NCBI GenBank assembly: GCA_008704415.1
Contig: VXIS01000257.1
Coordinates: forward strand, 1 to 64,000
From: Sphaerosporella brunnea
Lineage: Eukaryota; Ascomycota; Pezizomycetes; Pezizales; Pyronemataceae
DNA length: 64,000 nt
Direction: 5' to 3'
The notes under the pieces: model-generated
The model's input: only the letters and a program-made list of their open reading frames with translations
What the model was told of the DNA's origin: nothing
Databases searched by the model: none
Program-made: the position numbers and the translations under genes
Shown: in pieces, positions 24,617 through 35,010 of the stretch
How positions within the stretch are numbered: the stretch's first letter is position 1
Layout of the letters: each line of letters opens with the position of its first letter

Positions 24617-24824
24617 TACCTAAGTGTGTTCTCCATAACTTGGCAAGCTTCAGCCTCCTTGCATTGACCCGATATACTCCTACCCAGGGCCCGCCCATCA
24701 TAGCGCCTTTGTGATCCTGAACCTGCCGCCGCGTTCTCACCAGAACTATCATACTTTTGACTATTATCTACTGTGTTTCTATCGCCATCTTTGCAACTTC
24801 ACCTCTCTTTCGCTTTTTTCCACC

Positions 24825-26053
24825 ATGTCGGATAACGAATGCGGCACCGGTACCGATCTCTCCGAGACACAGAAGCCCACTGACTCGCCGGAGGGCGAGG
24901 CGAGCACTGAGCAGGACCTTCTATCAGCCTTAGGGTTTGAGGGCGGAGTCTTAGAAGAAAGAAGCCTCCCTGAAGGAAACCCCACCGCGCAATACGGCCA
25001 CGAAGATCCGGACTCTGACCCATATGGAATGTATGTATCTTTCGGCTTTAATTCCAGCGTTCAATTCAACGTACTTACAGAAACCTCAATGAAGCCAACG
25101 TTTGGCCTTAGGGAACCCATGCACCATAGGCATCCTGCCGGAGGCGGCGAAGCCGGCCAAGACGCCGAAACTGAAGAATACCACGCCCGCCCCGAAACGG
25201 CCAAAACCACAAACAAACAAACCGCGAGGCGAAAATCAAGGTCTATTCGTCTACCAGCTTCGGGGAGTCGTTACGAGGGGAAATATTTTCGGAGTTGCGA
25301 TTTATATCGGAAAGGGCTTCTTCTTAACGGCTGCACACAACATGACGAAATATGGTGACGTCACGGTATGTCTTTATCCTTCTCTCTGTAGCGAAGCAAG
25401 GCTAAATTTTGCAGGAACTCCGTGTTATTGGAAAGGGCAACGACGAACACCAAGTCGAAGTAGCAGCCAACTTGAAGAAAATGGACCTCGCTATTTTGGA
25501 ATGCAAAGGAGCCAAAGCAACGTGGCCCTCAGATTACTCGAGAGCCATCAAGCCTTACATCCGTTCCGGTAGCGGTCCGGGGAAGTTACGATTCTGGGGA
25601 ATCAATATGGAGGCAGATATACGTAAAGAATTGAGAAGATTTGATATCAGTACGGATGATCGCGATGAAATCGTCAAGAACCTGCGGGCGGACGAGGTGT
25701 CGACAGTTGCAGGCGACGCCTCCTATCCGAGTGGTTGCATCACTTACAACATAAGCTCCGTAGAGGGAGCATCTGGATCAGCGATTACCACCGACTCTCT
25801 TAAGAAGCCAGAACTGATGGGTGAGTAAACTCGCGGGGCCAGTGTGTGATTAGGATGTGCGTGTTAACGAAGGCTGTTTCCAGGGATTCATGCTGGATTC
25901 TTTACAAAAGAAAAACTCAACGGTGCCTGCGACTTGAATTCGCCGCACGTCCGTAAATTTTTCCAGGACTGGATGCCGAAAATGATGAAGGAAAGGGGTT
26001 ACAAAGAGCAGGACGTCAAAGGCTGGGCGTGGAGGGAGTTTTCTAAGGCTTGA
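24825..26053 (+). CDS. Intracellular trypsin-fold serine protease-like protein, array copy 3 (divergent)
   Basis: Exons 24825-25030, 25095-25365, 25415-25820 and 25884-26053 give about 350 residues. The N-terminus (MSDNECGTGTDLSETQ...) resembles copies 1 and 2. The triad is kept: His150 in GFFLTAAHNM, Asp183 in KKMDLAILE, Ser279 in EGASGSAITT, with GIHAGF after it. The loop between His and Asp is shorter than in the other copies, and the C-terminus (KFFQDWMPKMMKERGYKEQ...) is quite different. Intron 1 (25031-25094) needs an AAG acceptor, as in copy 1, and the codon it joins is the same in both. The frame of exon 1 also stays open past the proposed intron, so an unspliced truncated product is possible. 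The promoter is interrupted by a transposon. Confidence 0.75.
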
Positions 26054-27502
26054 GCGCCGTTGGGCAGTGCTGTGTGTCCTGATGATGAGTTTTCTGATGT
26101 TCTTTTGAATGTGACAGTTCGTTGGATGCTGGTGGATCTTTCTTCTTCTTTTTTTTCCCTGTATTTCCGGTGTTTATTTTTTACTTGGTACTCGTTTCTA
26201 TTGCGGTGTGGTTCGATGCAGATTATGGTTCGAGTTATGGCACTTATGTACTTGCTGGCTCAACTGCTGTCTGTAACTTAGCACTGAAAAAAAAGGAATG
26301 CTGGCGGCGTTTACAACGTGCTTTTGTTTGTGGCTTTACAAAAAATGAAAAAAGTCGAAACTCCAAAACAAGTGTCGACTCGGCTCAGCGCCAGCAGCCT
26401 GGACAAATGCTCGGGATCCCTAGGCCTCTGCTCTGCGAGGCACAGCCAATGATTGAGCATTTTTCAGCCCGGCCCCGGTGACGTGTAATTCCCCGCTTGA
26501 ACTGGCCGCGCTATCTTCTCCTTCATTTTGTTCCCTTTCCAGCTGGAGGGTTCTTTCAGCGGAGGTAGCAACGTGGTTGAGGGCATGTTATTGGGAGCGG
26601 TACTGACGTCGGGCAGGAGCCTCGTGAAATGGGCTCGGAATCGGAGCAGGCATTCAAATCTTAGCGGCATTCTGTGTGTGTGATCATGTAAAGATTATGG
26701 CAGACCGAACAACCGTCCCCGCCCATATCCGCCGCCTTATTGATGTGATCTCATGCGTCAACCGCGGCAACCCTGAATACCAATCGCATTGGAACAAAGA
26801 GCATTCTCTTAATGGAACCGGCATTGACGGAGGGCAGCAACGTCATTAATGGACCCAGGCCTGCATGCAGTGGCCACGTGGGCAGCGGGGTCAAAGTGCA
26901 TATATTTTTGAATTTCCAGCTGCAGGTGATTTTCAGCTGCAGGCGTTTTCCAGCTGCAGGCGCCGGTCCCAGGTGTGTGTTTGCGATCAGATCTATGTAC
27001 TCTATTGTAGATACCCCGCATACTAAAACCTACATGCAGTTCGCAATAAATATTCTGCCGTAGATGCCTAACGCGTTGGTAAGGATACGGCTTTATGTGC
27101 TTATCAATCACCTAGATGTCTAGTTGACAGAACACATCAAAATAATCGTATCTCTGGTTGCCACCACAACTACTCTACAGTAGATCGGAGGCATACACCA
27201 ACACCCAGAAGTATGTGCTCACATGAAACCCAGCCAGTTGCGCATCATTCACCAGCTGCAGACGTGAGGTGCCGACGGTCATTCGGCCGCGTTATTGATA
27301 CAGCTTGCAAGCTTCAACTCCGGCGTTCTTTCAGCTGCTCTCAAGACATCCTCCTGCGCAGGTCCTTTCCGTCATAGCAACTTCGTAGTCTCGAACCTCC
27401 CGCAGCTTTCCTACCAGAACGAACTATCATACTTTTTACCTTTGTTTACTGTGTTCCTATCGCTATCGTCGCAACTTCACCTCTCATTCGCTTTCCACCA
27501 TC

Positions 27503-28721
27503 ATGTCGGATCGCGAATGCGGCAGCAATCTTTCCGCGACCTCGCCGCAGGGTGAGGGAAGCACTGAGCTCAGCCCGAAGCCACGTACCGGTACCCCGGA
27601 CCAGCCTCCGCCCCAAAACGATGATCATCTCTCACCAGGAAGCCTCATCGAAGGAAGCGAGCGACCCCGTATAATCAGTTCAAAAGACGTACAGGAACGA
27701 CAGTCAAGCGCGGTTTGGAAAGCAGCGAACCCATACACCATCGGCATCGTGATGCACAAGGGCTCGCCGAAACAGCAAATAAACGAACCGCCAAGCACCA
27801 GCCAAGGTCAATTCGTCTACCAGCTCCAGTTAATCCATGCGCATCCATGGGAACCCGAAGAACGGAGTTTCGGAATTGCGGTTTATATCGGAAAAGGCCT
27901 CTTCTTAACGGCTTCACACAACCTACACAGAGTTCCCGGTAGGGAGCCAAAGCAAGGGGTATCTCTCTATCCCAGAGGCCTTGAAACAACGCTGAAATTT
28001 GCAGGGGCTCTATGTTATTCCCGGAGAGGGCAAAGACGAACAACAAGTTGAAGCAGTCGGGTTCATGGACCCAGAAATCACCCCTCTGAATGGGTTCATA
28101 CGAAGGGGTGACAAACCACAGGTAAAAATGGACATCGCTCTTCTGAAGATACGCGAAGGGGATCCCCCCGACTCATCGAGAGCCGCCAACCCTTACATAA
28201 TAGCCGATGACGACAGCGCATGGATCGGTGCGCCGAAGTTACGATTCTGGGGAATCAATCCGAGTGCATCTATAGAGGATCAGGGATACTCATATCCCGA
28301 TATCGATCGGGATAAGCTCCAGAAAGCCCTCAACGAACTCCAGGTGGGCGCGGTGTCGACATCTGGAGGCAACGGCTCTTTTGGTCCAGATAGTTCAGAT
28401 TCAAAAGCCGATTTCATTACTTACGACATAAGCACCTCAGCTGGAGCATCTGGATCAGCGATTACCACCGACTCTCTTGATCAGCCAAAACTGTTGGGTG
28501 AGTGAACTCGCGGGACCAGTGTGCGATTAGGATGTGCGCGTTAACGAAGGCTGTTTCCAGGGATTCATCGTGGATTCAGGCCAGGACCAAACGTCAACTG
28601 TGCCGTCAACCTGAATACACCGCGATTCCGTGAATTTTTCACGCGTTGCACGGCGGAAATGGTGGAAAAGGATCCCGAAGAGTTCTCAGACTGGGAGTGG
28701 ATGAAAATGCGTGCCGAGTGA
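27503..28721 (+). CDS. Intracellular trypsin-fold serine protease-like protein, array copy 4
   Basis: Exons 27503-27958, 28005-28497 and 28561-28721 give 369 residues, all in phase. Structure follows copy 2: a low-complexity N-terminus (MSDRECGSNLSATS...), a linker without the extra intron, then the domain. His139 lies in GLFLTASHNL, Asp195 in KMDIALLKI and Ser301 in GASGSAITT. The serine-to-stop segment is nearly identical to copy 2, so these two are close relatives or have exchanged sequence. The first intron donor is GTATCT instead of GTATGT, and the intron is only 46 nt. No signal peptide. Partner and substrate unknown. Confidence 0.84.
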
Positions 28722-28960
28722 GCACCGTTGGGCAGTGCAGTGTCCTGATGATATTTTTTTTTCTGAAGTTCTCTTTGACTGTGACGGTTCATTGGATGCT
28801 GGTGGACATTTTTTTTTTCTCGCTCTATTTCCAGTGGTTTGTTTTCAATTGGTACTCATTTCTATTGCGGTGGTTCGATGCAGATTATAGTCGAGTTAGT
28901 GGCAATTATATACTTGCTAGCTCAACTGCTAGGCGTTTACAAAGTGCTTTTGTAGCTTTT

Positions 28961-29840
28961 CGACACCCCTCCCGATTGGTCGATCGTACTCCAGGCGGAC
29001 TGTTTCTGCTCTCAGTGCTCTGCGAGACACGGCCAGTTATAGCGGTGCAGGACAGCATTTCCCCAAGCAAATGACTAACGGGGGCCCCCTGCACAAGTCG
29101 TGACCCCGCGCTGGGGCTGAATAGTTCTGTTCAAGTGATACTTAATGCTTATGTACCTACATAGAATCGCACTCGAGACCCCGCAAAATTTCAAGCGGTA
29201 TCTGCGTCACAACCAGATGATGCATTCTATTTTGAAGTCGCACGTTGTTATGCAAGATCCTTCTCTACAGATCAATTCATTTATTTTATGAGCAAAGTGC
29301 CTAGATGCCCGTCTTTTTTGCTAGCGTGACGGCCGATATGCCCCAACGTGAGAAAACTACACCTAGAGTACAGTCGCCGTAACCCCAATCCCGAGGAAAA
29401 AGAAAGGAAAACGCGCGAGAGCAGAGAAAGCAAACAAACCAGCGAGTAGCACAGCGTGCCTGTAAAAATATCATTTTTTCCCCCGCAAAAATTGATAAAA
29501 TATTCCAAACCGTCCATATCCGCCACCTGATTCTAACTTGAGCTCTTGCCATACCTTTTGCACTCATCCAATCCCTCCCCTCGCAAAACTCTTTGTGGTT
29601 GTGAGAACTGGGTTCGATGGTATCAGCATCTGCGGGATATATCTGCCCTCGCTAGCAAAAAGACGGGTTTTATTTGTTGTGGCCGCGATGTGTCCGGGGT
29701 TAGTTGGAGCTGTTTTGTCCACTTGGTAATTGTATTACCACAACCCCTGCTAGCGCTTGTGATCGGCGCTTTGATTTTCCCGATCAGGCAAATTATACAT
29801 TCCATAGCCAGTTTATATAATTATATATAATATATATATA
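28961..29840. other. Intergenic; no gene recognised
   Basis: After the array ends there are only short open stretches without motifs on both strands. The right part (about 29750-29840) is AT-rich with a TATATA run and belongs to a block duplicated at about 34860-35050 around the tRNA-Asp gene. Confidence 0.4.
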
Positions 29841-29914
29841 TATCTGTTGGTGATCAGTATTTCCGCCTGTCATCACCTGATAGTTTATGGCGGTTCAATT
29901 CCCCAGCAGAGAGT
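29841..29914 (+). pseudogene. Decayed tRNA-Asp copy
   Basis: Matches the tRNA-Asp gene at 34926-35010, including CCGCCTGTCATCACCTGATAG (anticodon loop and intron) and GGTTCAATTCCCC. The D-arm, the 3' side of the anticodon stem and the acceptor pairing are lost. Flanking sequence on both sides (GTGATCGGCGCTTTG..., GCTGCTCACTGGTGATCGG) is also shared, so a block of about 200 bp was duplicated and then decayed. Confidence 0.8.
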
Positions 29915-30162
29915 GTAAACGTTTGCTGCTGCTCACTGGTGATCGGTTTATTTTTTTCTTTTGTCAGGCTGCCGCACTCTGCACACCACTGATTTCAGAG
30001 TAAGTTAGGATATCAGGATTCGGACCGTTCAATTCCGTGGGTTAGAGGACAGGCGTTGTTCTGGAAGAAATTGGGGATGTGGGTTTTTTTACTACCCGCA
30101 ATTGTCCCGGTCTGTTTATTGCATGATGACCCGGCTGAAACACGGCTCCCAAGCTTGCAATA

Positions 30163-30304
30163 GGGCCGCTCAGACAGGCGTTTATATTTTTTTCGACGTT
30201 TCTGGATTTAACGCCAGTTTCGGCGTCAAATGGCTTACAGACATCGATAAACAGCCGGTTGAAAATTCGGATATCCAAGTCAAAAACGCCCGTCTGAGCG
30301 GCCC
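30163..30304. mobile_element. 142-bp TA-flanked MITE
   Basis: Inverted repeats GGGCCGCTCAGACAGGCGTTT and, reversed, GGGCCGCTCAGACGGGCGTTT (one mismatch) bound 142 bp, with TA at 30161-30162 and 30305-30306. It is too small to code for anything. The open stretches that cross it on both strands are by-products of the palindrome. Confidence 0.78.
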
Positions 30305-30306
30305 TA

Positions 30307-31239
30307 ATCAGTGTTTCCAGAGTAGCCAAAGGAACCATGACTTTGTGCTGGATTTGTAAGGTGCACGCGTCGAGATTTTATTGTTTCGGCATGGATTGTG
30401 TGATATTCTGTTAGTCATCCGCATCGCAAGTCGGGAAAGGCGATTGCGTCTCGTATCGTGAATGAGGTTCTTGACGGAGAAGGAACGCTCAGCGGGAACC
30501 GAATTCCCTGGAAAACCCGGGCCATCTGTGCTAGTGCATAATAAAGAGAGGGTGAAGCGTACTCGGAGTGTGGAAGATGCGCAAAGCCAGCCGGCTCAGC
30601 CCTGGAGTCATTTCCATTATCTCTTTCCAGCACTGTGTACATGAGTTCCTCAACTTACAAACGTAAACTTGCTTCGGCGGGGAGGCGGAAAAATGCCTCA
30701 ATAGCAATCCCAGGTAGTTGCTGAGAATCTATAGAGGCTGCTCAAGTCTTGGTCCCGTCAGCGGCCCGCACCCAACACCCTGCAGATGCCGCAGGTATGG
30801 CGTACACTCTTTCAAGTGCTGAAGTTGTTGGAGGTACCGTTCGCACCGTTTTGACCCAGTAAGTGTACTCATAGCACTGCGTCTTCGGAAATCACTCGTT
30901 AACCTGAGCGTACAGTATTAATTTGAATTACATTGAAACGCTTACAACGTGTGTCACACCACGCTGATGGAGAAACGCGGTCAGTTCTTTGTTTGGTTTG
31001 CGAGGCATCATAGGTATGGGGCATTTGGGAAGTCAAGCGTTACGTGCGGTGTCACCGTTACAACTCATATATAGTGGGTTCACAATACGTGCCTCCGCGG
31101 GATTAGGTTTCTCGAGCCGCATCTCATCACCCCTGGAGTATCGAAAACCGATTGTAGCAATAGGGTTTCTACTGTCTCGTTCATATCCGGTGGTATTTTG
31201 TTCATTGCTAATCACAAGCGAACTATAGCAAGCAAGCAA
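30307..31239. other. Intergenic; no gene recognised
   Basis: No motif-bearing coding sequence, RNA gene or clear repeat was seen here. Confidence 0.4.
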
Positions 31240-32037
31240 TAAGGCTTAGATGTCACCCCTAATAAGTGGCTGTTCGGGCCTACAAAAAGGCACCTTTCAT
31301 CACAGCCAAGTATATGTCTTCCATTATTGGTTTTGGGATACGGCGAGTGATATACTGTGATGCATACCCGAGCGTTAGTCCAGCGGTCCATAAACAGGCG
31401 AGGGTGTCCCAATTTCCTACAATTTCAATCAAATGAGTGTGCGTATACAGATGGATACTGGGCCCTCCTGGCAGAAGATCGTTTTCAGGGCGTCTGAGAT
31501 TGGCTGCAAAATGCCGCGTCGGTTTCGAACCAAACATCCGCTTTTTTGAACTTGTTGATAGCCTTGCCCAGGAACACGAGGAGCATGTTTCGTAGCGTAA
31601 CGCCATCAAAACGGGTATCTTTCAATGGTTCGAAGACGTCACCAATGGTGATATCGATGTCCCACTTGAACTGGTCATAATCCTTCACACCTTAAACTTC
31701 GGTTTTGCCACTGTCAAAGACAGAGCCAATCATTTGTCTGAGGCCTTGAATTCTCGGGCACCATGTGTGGAGGAAAAAACCTTGAACGACCAGGTCAACC
31801 CACCTTTTTTCCAAGCGTCAGGAATCGTTGTACTCAAAGCGTTTCTGCTTGAGTGTTTTTGGTGGTTCGATCGCATAACTCGAATCTTGACCCCAGTTCG
31901 AAGGGAGGTACCAAAGGTCAGCGAAACTGCAGACGCACAACTGAGCTACCGAAATCTACGGCGAACGAGCGTGCTTTCGCCGAGGCGCCTTCGCCGTCTA
32001 TTTCCTCGCGGGCCTTTTTGTTCGAATCACCTGACAT
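31240..32037 (-). pseudogene. Decayed protein gene of unknown family
   Basis: On the minus strand, from an ATG at 32037 (MSGDSNKKAREEIDGEGASA...), protein-like sequence continues through several stops and frame changes. Pieces include VDLVVQGFFLHTWC, YDQFKWDIDITIGDVFEPLK, TRHFAANLRRPENDLLPGG and DTLACLWTAGLTLGYASQYI. The pieces have natural composition and one could expect short introns between some of them. Stops such as those at about 31815 and 31690 (minus-strand frame) do not sit at obvious splice sites. I do not recognise the family. An intact multi-exon gene is less likely than a relic. Confidence 0.45.
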
Positions 32038-32359
32038 GTCGAATTGTAGAGGTAGATAATATGGGAGTGCGATCGCCGTCCCTAGGCAGTATTTATGTGT
32101 TATTCGTGCAGCGGCCTTCGCTTAACGACGAGCCTGGTACATCGTCGAGGGCTGGCATTCCCTTCTCATCGCCTTTATCCTCCAGCACAAGCACTTGTAC
32201 TCTCTCTGCCGTGCGTTGGAACGCACGAACTACATGCAGTGAGGTTAGAATAAGCATCAGACAGGGTTACAAAAATAGCCAGGAAGCGAAGCCGACAAAG
32301 CCGGTAACGGAGCCATCCTCGCTTCTTCGACCAATCGGATGATCGCCACCGGCGCAAAA

Positions 32360-33268
32360 GCCACCTGCACAGCTCACACAGTGCATGCGTTGTTATGAGA
32401 GTGATCTAGACCCCCTTCCTCGCAACCGATAGCCCTGCCTGTATATCCCGCAAATTTGGGGCACCATTGAGCACTCGTAGCCACGGGGACTGCGTCGGAT
32501 GTGGAGTCGGCAGAAGCATTTTCTGCTGAACACCCGCTATGTACTCTAAGTTCCATGCATGACCAGCAGTGTGGCTTGATATTCAGCTACTTCCGAGCAG
32601 GAGATGTAGAGTAGTTATATACCGTCTGATATGCATGCGATTTTCTGAACCGCCAGCTCCAGACTTCAAACTCTTCCGGCACGTTGATGCAGTTCTAATA
32701 CCTAGTCAACAAGGCGGAACTGAGTGAGGTATTGCCGATAATATCAAGCAGTAAGCAGGGCTTGCTTGGAACAGGAAATAGAGCATTCGGGAGTGGAGAG
32801 GGCGGCTTCTCCATGAATACGCGATTGCTTCACCTCTGATAGTTACATACCTATAACAGGCTAGCGCTAGCCGTGGGAACCAGCTCAGGAAAGGCGGCTA
32901 TACGTCGACAAACGTGCTTTAAGACATATAGTACATACCCTACCGGTGTGGGCAGAATGCGAATGCTGTGATAGTGAATCCAAGCTGAACTGAAAGGAAC
33001 TCAGGTGTGAAGTGCTTGATGGCCACCGGCTGCCAGCTCAGCGATGGAGGCTGGAGCCTGCCCTTGTCGTTGTACTGTTAGCACAATGTTCCCCAATACC
33101 CGCTCTGATGTCATTAAAACCTTCGCGTTCCTACCTCCAGTCAACATCTTCACTACACACGCAATAATCGCACAATCCAAAGCCCCGTCAAGCTCCACCT
33201 TCATCCTCTAAGTCTTTAAAGCTCTACTTTCATCCTTCAAGCCTTCCAAGCTTCGAATAGTCCCCACA
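32360..33268. other. Intergenic; no gene recognised
   Basis: Only short unsupported open stretches. The last part contains the presumed promoter of the dead gene that starts at 33269, with a repeated pyrimidine-rich CTTTCATCCTTCAAGCCTTCC leader. Confidence 0.4.
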
Positions 33269-33889
33269 ATGGCCGCAATTACTCAAGCCGGTGACGTCCT
33301 CTCCATTCCCACCTACAAGGCCGACTTCGACAACGGTATCATCACCTTCGTCTGGTCCCAGAGCCTTCACGACAGAACCGGTGTTTACTACTAAATACCG
33401 TGCAAGAACGTCACCCACAGCAATGATGATGTCCTCCTCTATGTCCAGAAGGACTGGTACCACCCCAAAAATGTGGGGGGCGAGGAGCACATCACTAACT
33501 TCAACGCAAAGAACGGCGAGTTCTAGCCCAGTCCCAACGGGTTATTCCGGTATTGTATCTAACAGATGGCCTACTTTGCAGGTTGCTACGAAGTCACTGT
33601 TGATGAGCACTTCCAGTACGGCCAAAAGAACAAGGAGGGTGAATGCCGCTTCCTCGTCTATCATAAGAAGGGACGCAAGCCGTTCCAGGTGAGTTTATTC
33701 AGTGCAGCCAACGGCAAACACATCTTCTGACATTTTGTGTACCAGCACCGTTTTATTCCCACGGCCATTGGATCCAATGCTGCGGAGTGGAGAAACAAGC
33801 TCGCCCACAACCTGGGTCATGGCAGCCTCGCTGACCAGATCTCGTCTGCTGTTAAAAAATTCGTTGGTGATTATCTCCACGGTTTCTAG
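33269..33889 (+). pseudogene. Small protein gene killed by C-to-T stops; family not recognised
   Basis: One reading frame from ATG 33269 (MAAITQAGDVLSIPTYKADF...) runs through to a GT-AG intron at about 33689-33748 and on to a stop at 33887-33889 (...FVGDYLHGF). It is interrupted by TAA at 33392 (after RTGVYY), TAG at about 33524 (after NAKNGEF) and TAA at about 33562. The first two become Gln codons (CAA, CAG) if a C is restored, which is the CpA->TpA signature of repeat-induced point mutation. The third lies in TATCTAACAG and could belong to a very short intron. Length would be about 180 residues with no signal peptide. No known domain recognised. Confidence 0.6.
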
Positions 33890-34596
33890 GTACCTGTAGG
33901 GTATTCAATTGCCGTCTAATTACATCACGGTCGAGCAGCTGCTGGTGCGATCACTGGTCATGACTCGGCTATCCCGAGAAGACAATGCAAGCGACATCAT
34001 GAGACAGCACTCGTGTCAGCTATTGTTAATTGGAGTGGAGAATCGAGGTGAATTGTGATACGTCGGGGCGGCCCTGTAATATGTACTCTAGATGCTGGAA
34101 ACGGAGACCCGAGTCAGCCAAAACAAAGGTTCGGCATGAGAAAGCTGGGGCGAATTCACCGTACTCTACTCCTTCCCATCTCCTCAGTACTCTGTCAATT
34201 AATAGAAGAGGATCTTTGCCGCAACAGGCATGAAGGATTCGGGTGAATGGCCATTCTTTGACACCTCGCCAAGTCACCACTGCCTCTCAATGCATCGCTG
34301 CCTTTTTTCTTCTGAAGGAATGTGTGAAGCCACCGCCACCCTCTTTAGCTGCATAGCCAACCTTCGCATGTCAACCGCACGTCGATCGTCGGCCTTCATA
34401 TTACTGCCATTCAAGATACTGCTACGCCTTAAGTTGTTGATGCCGCTTCTCAATTATTCTCTTGCGTCTATACCGCTTGTCCGGGTCTAGCCAAGGTTCG
34501 CCGCACCACCTCATCTTGTTGTTTTCTCCTATTCCCCCCGCATGTCTGTTTTTAAATCTGCAGTGAACATACTACCTACCCTTACAGTTGTAGCAC
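33890..34596. other. Intergenic; no gene recognised
   Basis: No supported coding sequence, RNA gene or repeat was found in this interval. Confidence 0.4.
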
Positions 34597-34711
34597 ATAC
34601 CGTAGAGATTCGGTACTAAGGCAATGTGGCTAAGTGACTTTGCCATGAGGCTGAGTGACTTCTCCACAGTGACTTTGCCACATTGCCTTAGTACTGAATC
34701 TCTACGGTATA
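34597..34711. repeat. 115-bp fold-back (hairpin) repeat
   Basis: Arms of 43 bp (34597-34639 and 34669-34711) are inverted copies with about three mismatches, starting ATACCGTAGAGATTC, around a 29-bp loop. The RNA or single-stranded DNA would form a long hairpin. It may be a tiny fold-back transposon or the remnant of a MITE. No clear target duplication was identified. Confidence 0.7.
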
Positions 34712-34925
34712 CTTTCCCTCCGACGCTGACAATCCTAGGATTTTTACGCACCTTTCCTGTTCTTTTCTCTAATCGGTGGATTGTTGAAAGTACTCCTACT
34801 GATATCCCCTTCTCCGGCGACACAGGCCAAAACAAGCGTTGACTAAGCAGCTTGCTATAGTTCCTGTGATCGCCGCATTGGTTTTCCGATCAGATAACAA
34901 TTATGCGACTTACAGCCAATGCATA

Positions 34926-35010
34926 TCTCTGTTAGTATAGTGGTTAGTATTTCCGCCTGTCATCACCTGATAGCCCGCGGGAGACCGGGGTTCAATTCCC
35001 CGACAGAGAG
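34926..35010 (+). tRNA. tRNA-Asp (GTC) with a 13-nt intron
   Basis: The acceptor stem TCTCTGT pairs with ACAGAGA, followed by discriminator G. The D-arm region is TAGTATAGTGGTTAGTA, and GGGGTTCAATTCCCC forms the T-arm. The anticodon stem TCCGC/GCGGG encloses CTGTCA-C with anticodon GTC. Thirteen bases (TCACCTGATAGCC) lie between positions 37 and 38, the standard place for eukaryotic tRNA introns. Without them the tRNA is 72 nt, the normal size. Confidence 0.92.

Larger units (their letters stand above)
11440..28960 (+). repeat. Tandem segmental duplication: four units carrying protease-like genes
   Basis: Four units of roughly 2.5-3.5 kb (before insertions) follow one another, at about 11440-18620, 19320-22270, 22955-26470 and 26480-28960. 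Each contains blocks that recur in the others: a CCTTTCCAGCTG...GGCATTCC segment, an ATTATGGCAGACC...CTGAATACC segment, repeated short CAGCTGCAGG blocks, a conserved promoter ending in a pyrimidine-rich leader and ACC-ATG, the gene, and a common 3' flank ending near GCCTCTGCTCTGCGAG. Introns and flanks are conserved as well as exons, so the copies arose by DNA-level duplication, not retroposition. Different transposons have since entered different units. Confidence 0.88.

Noticed and set aside
31734..32342. 202-codon plus-strand frame
   Set aside because: It is antisense to the decayed minus-strand gene, where the protein-like segments are more natural; no motif on the plus strand.
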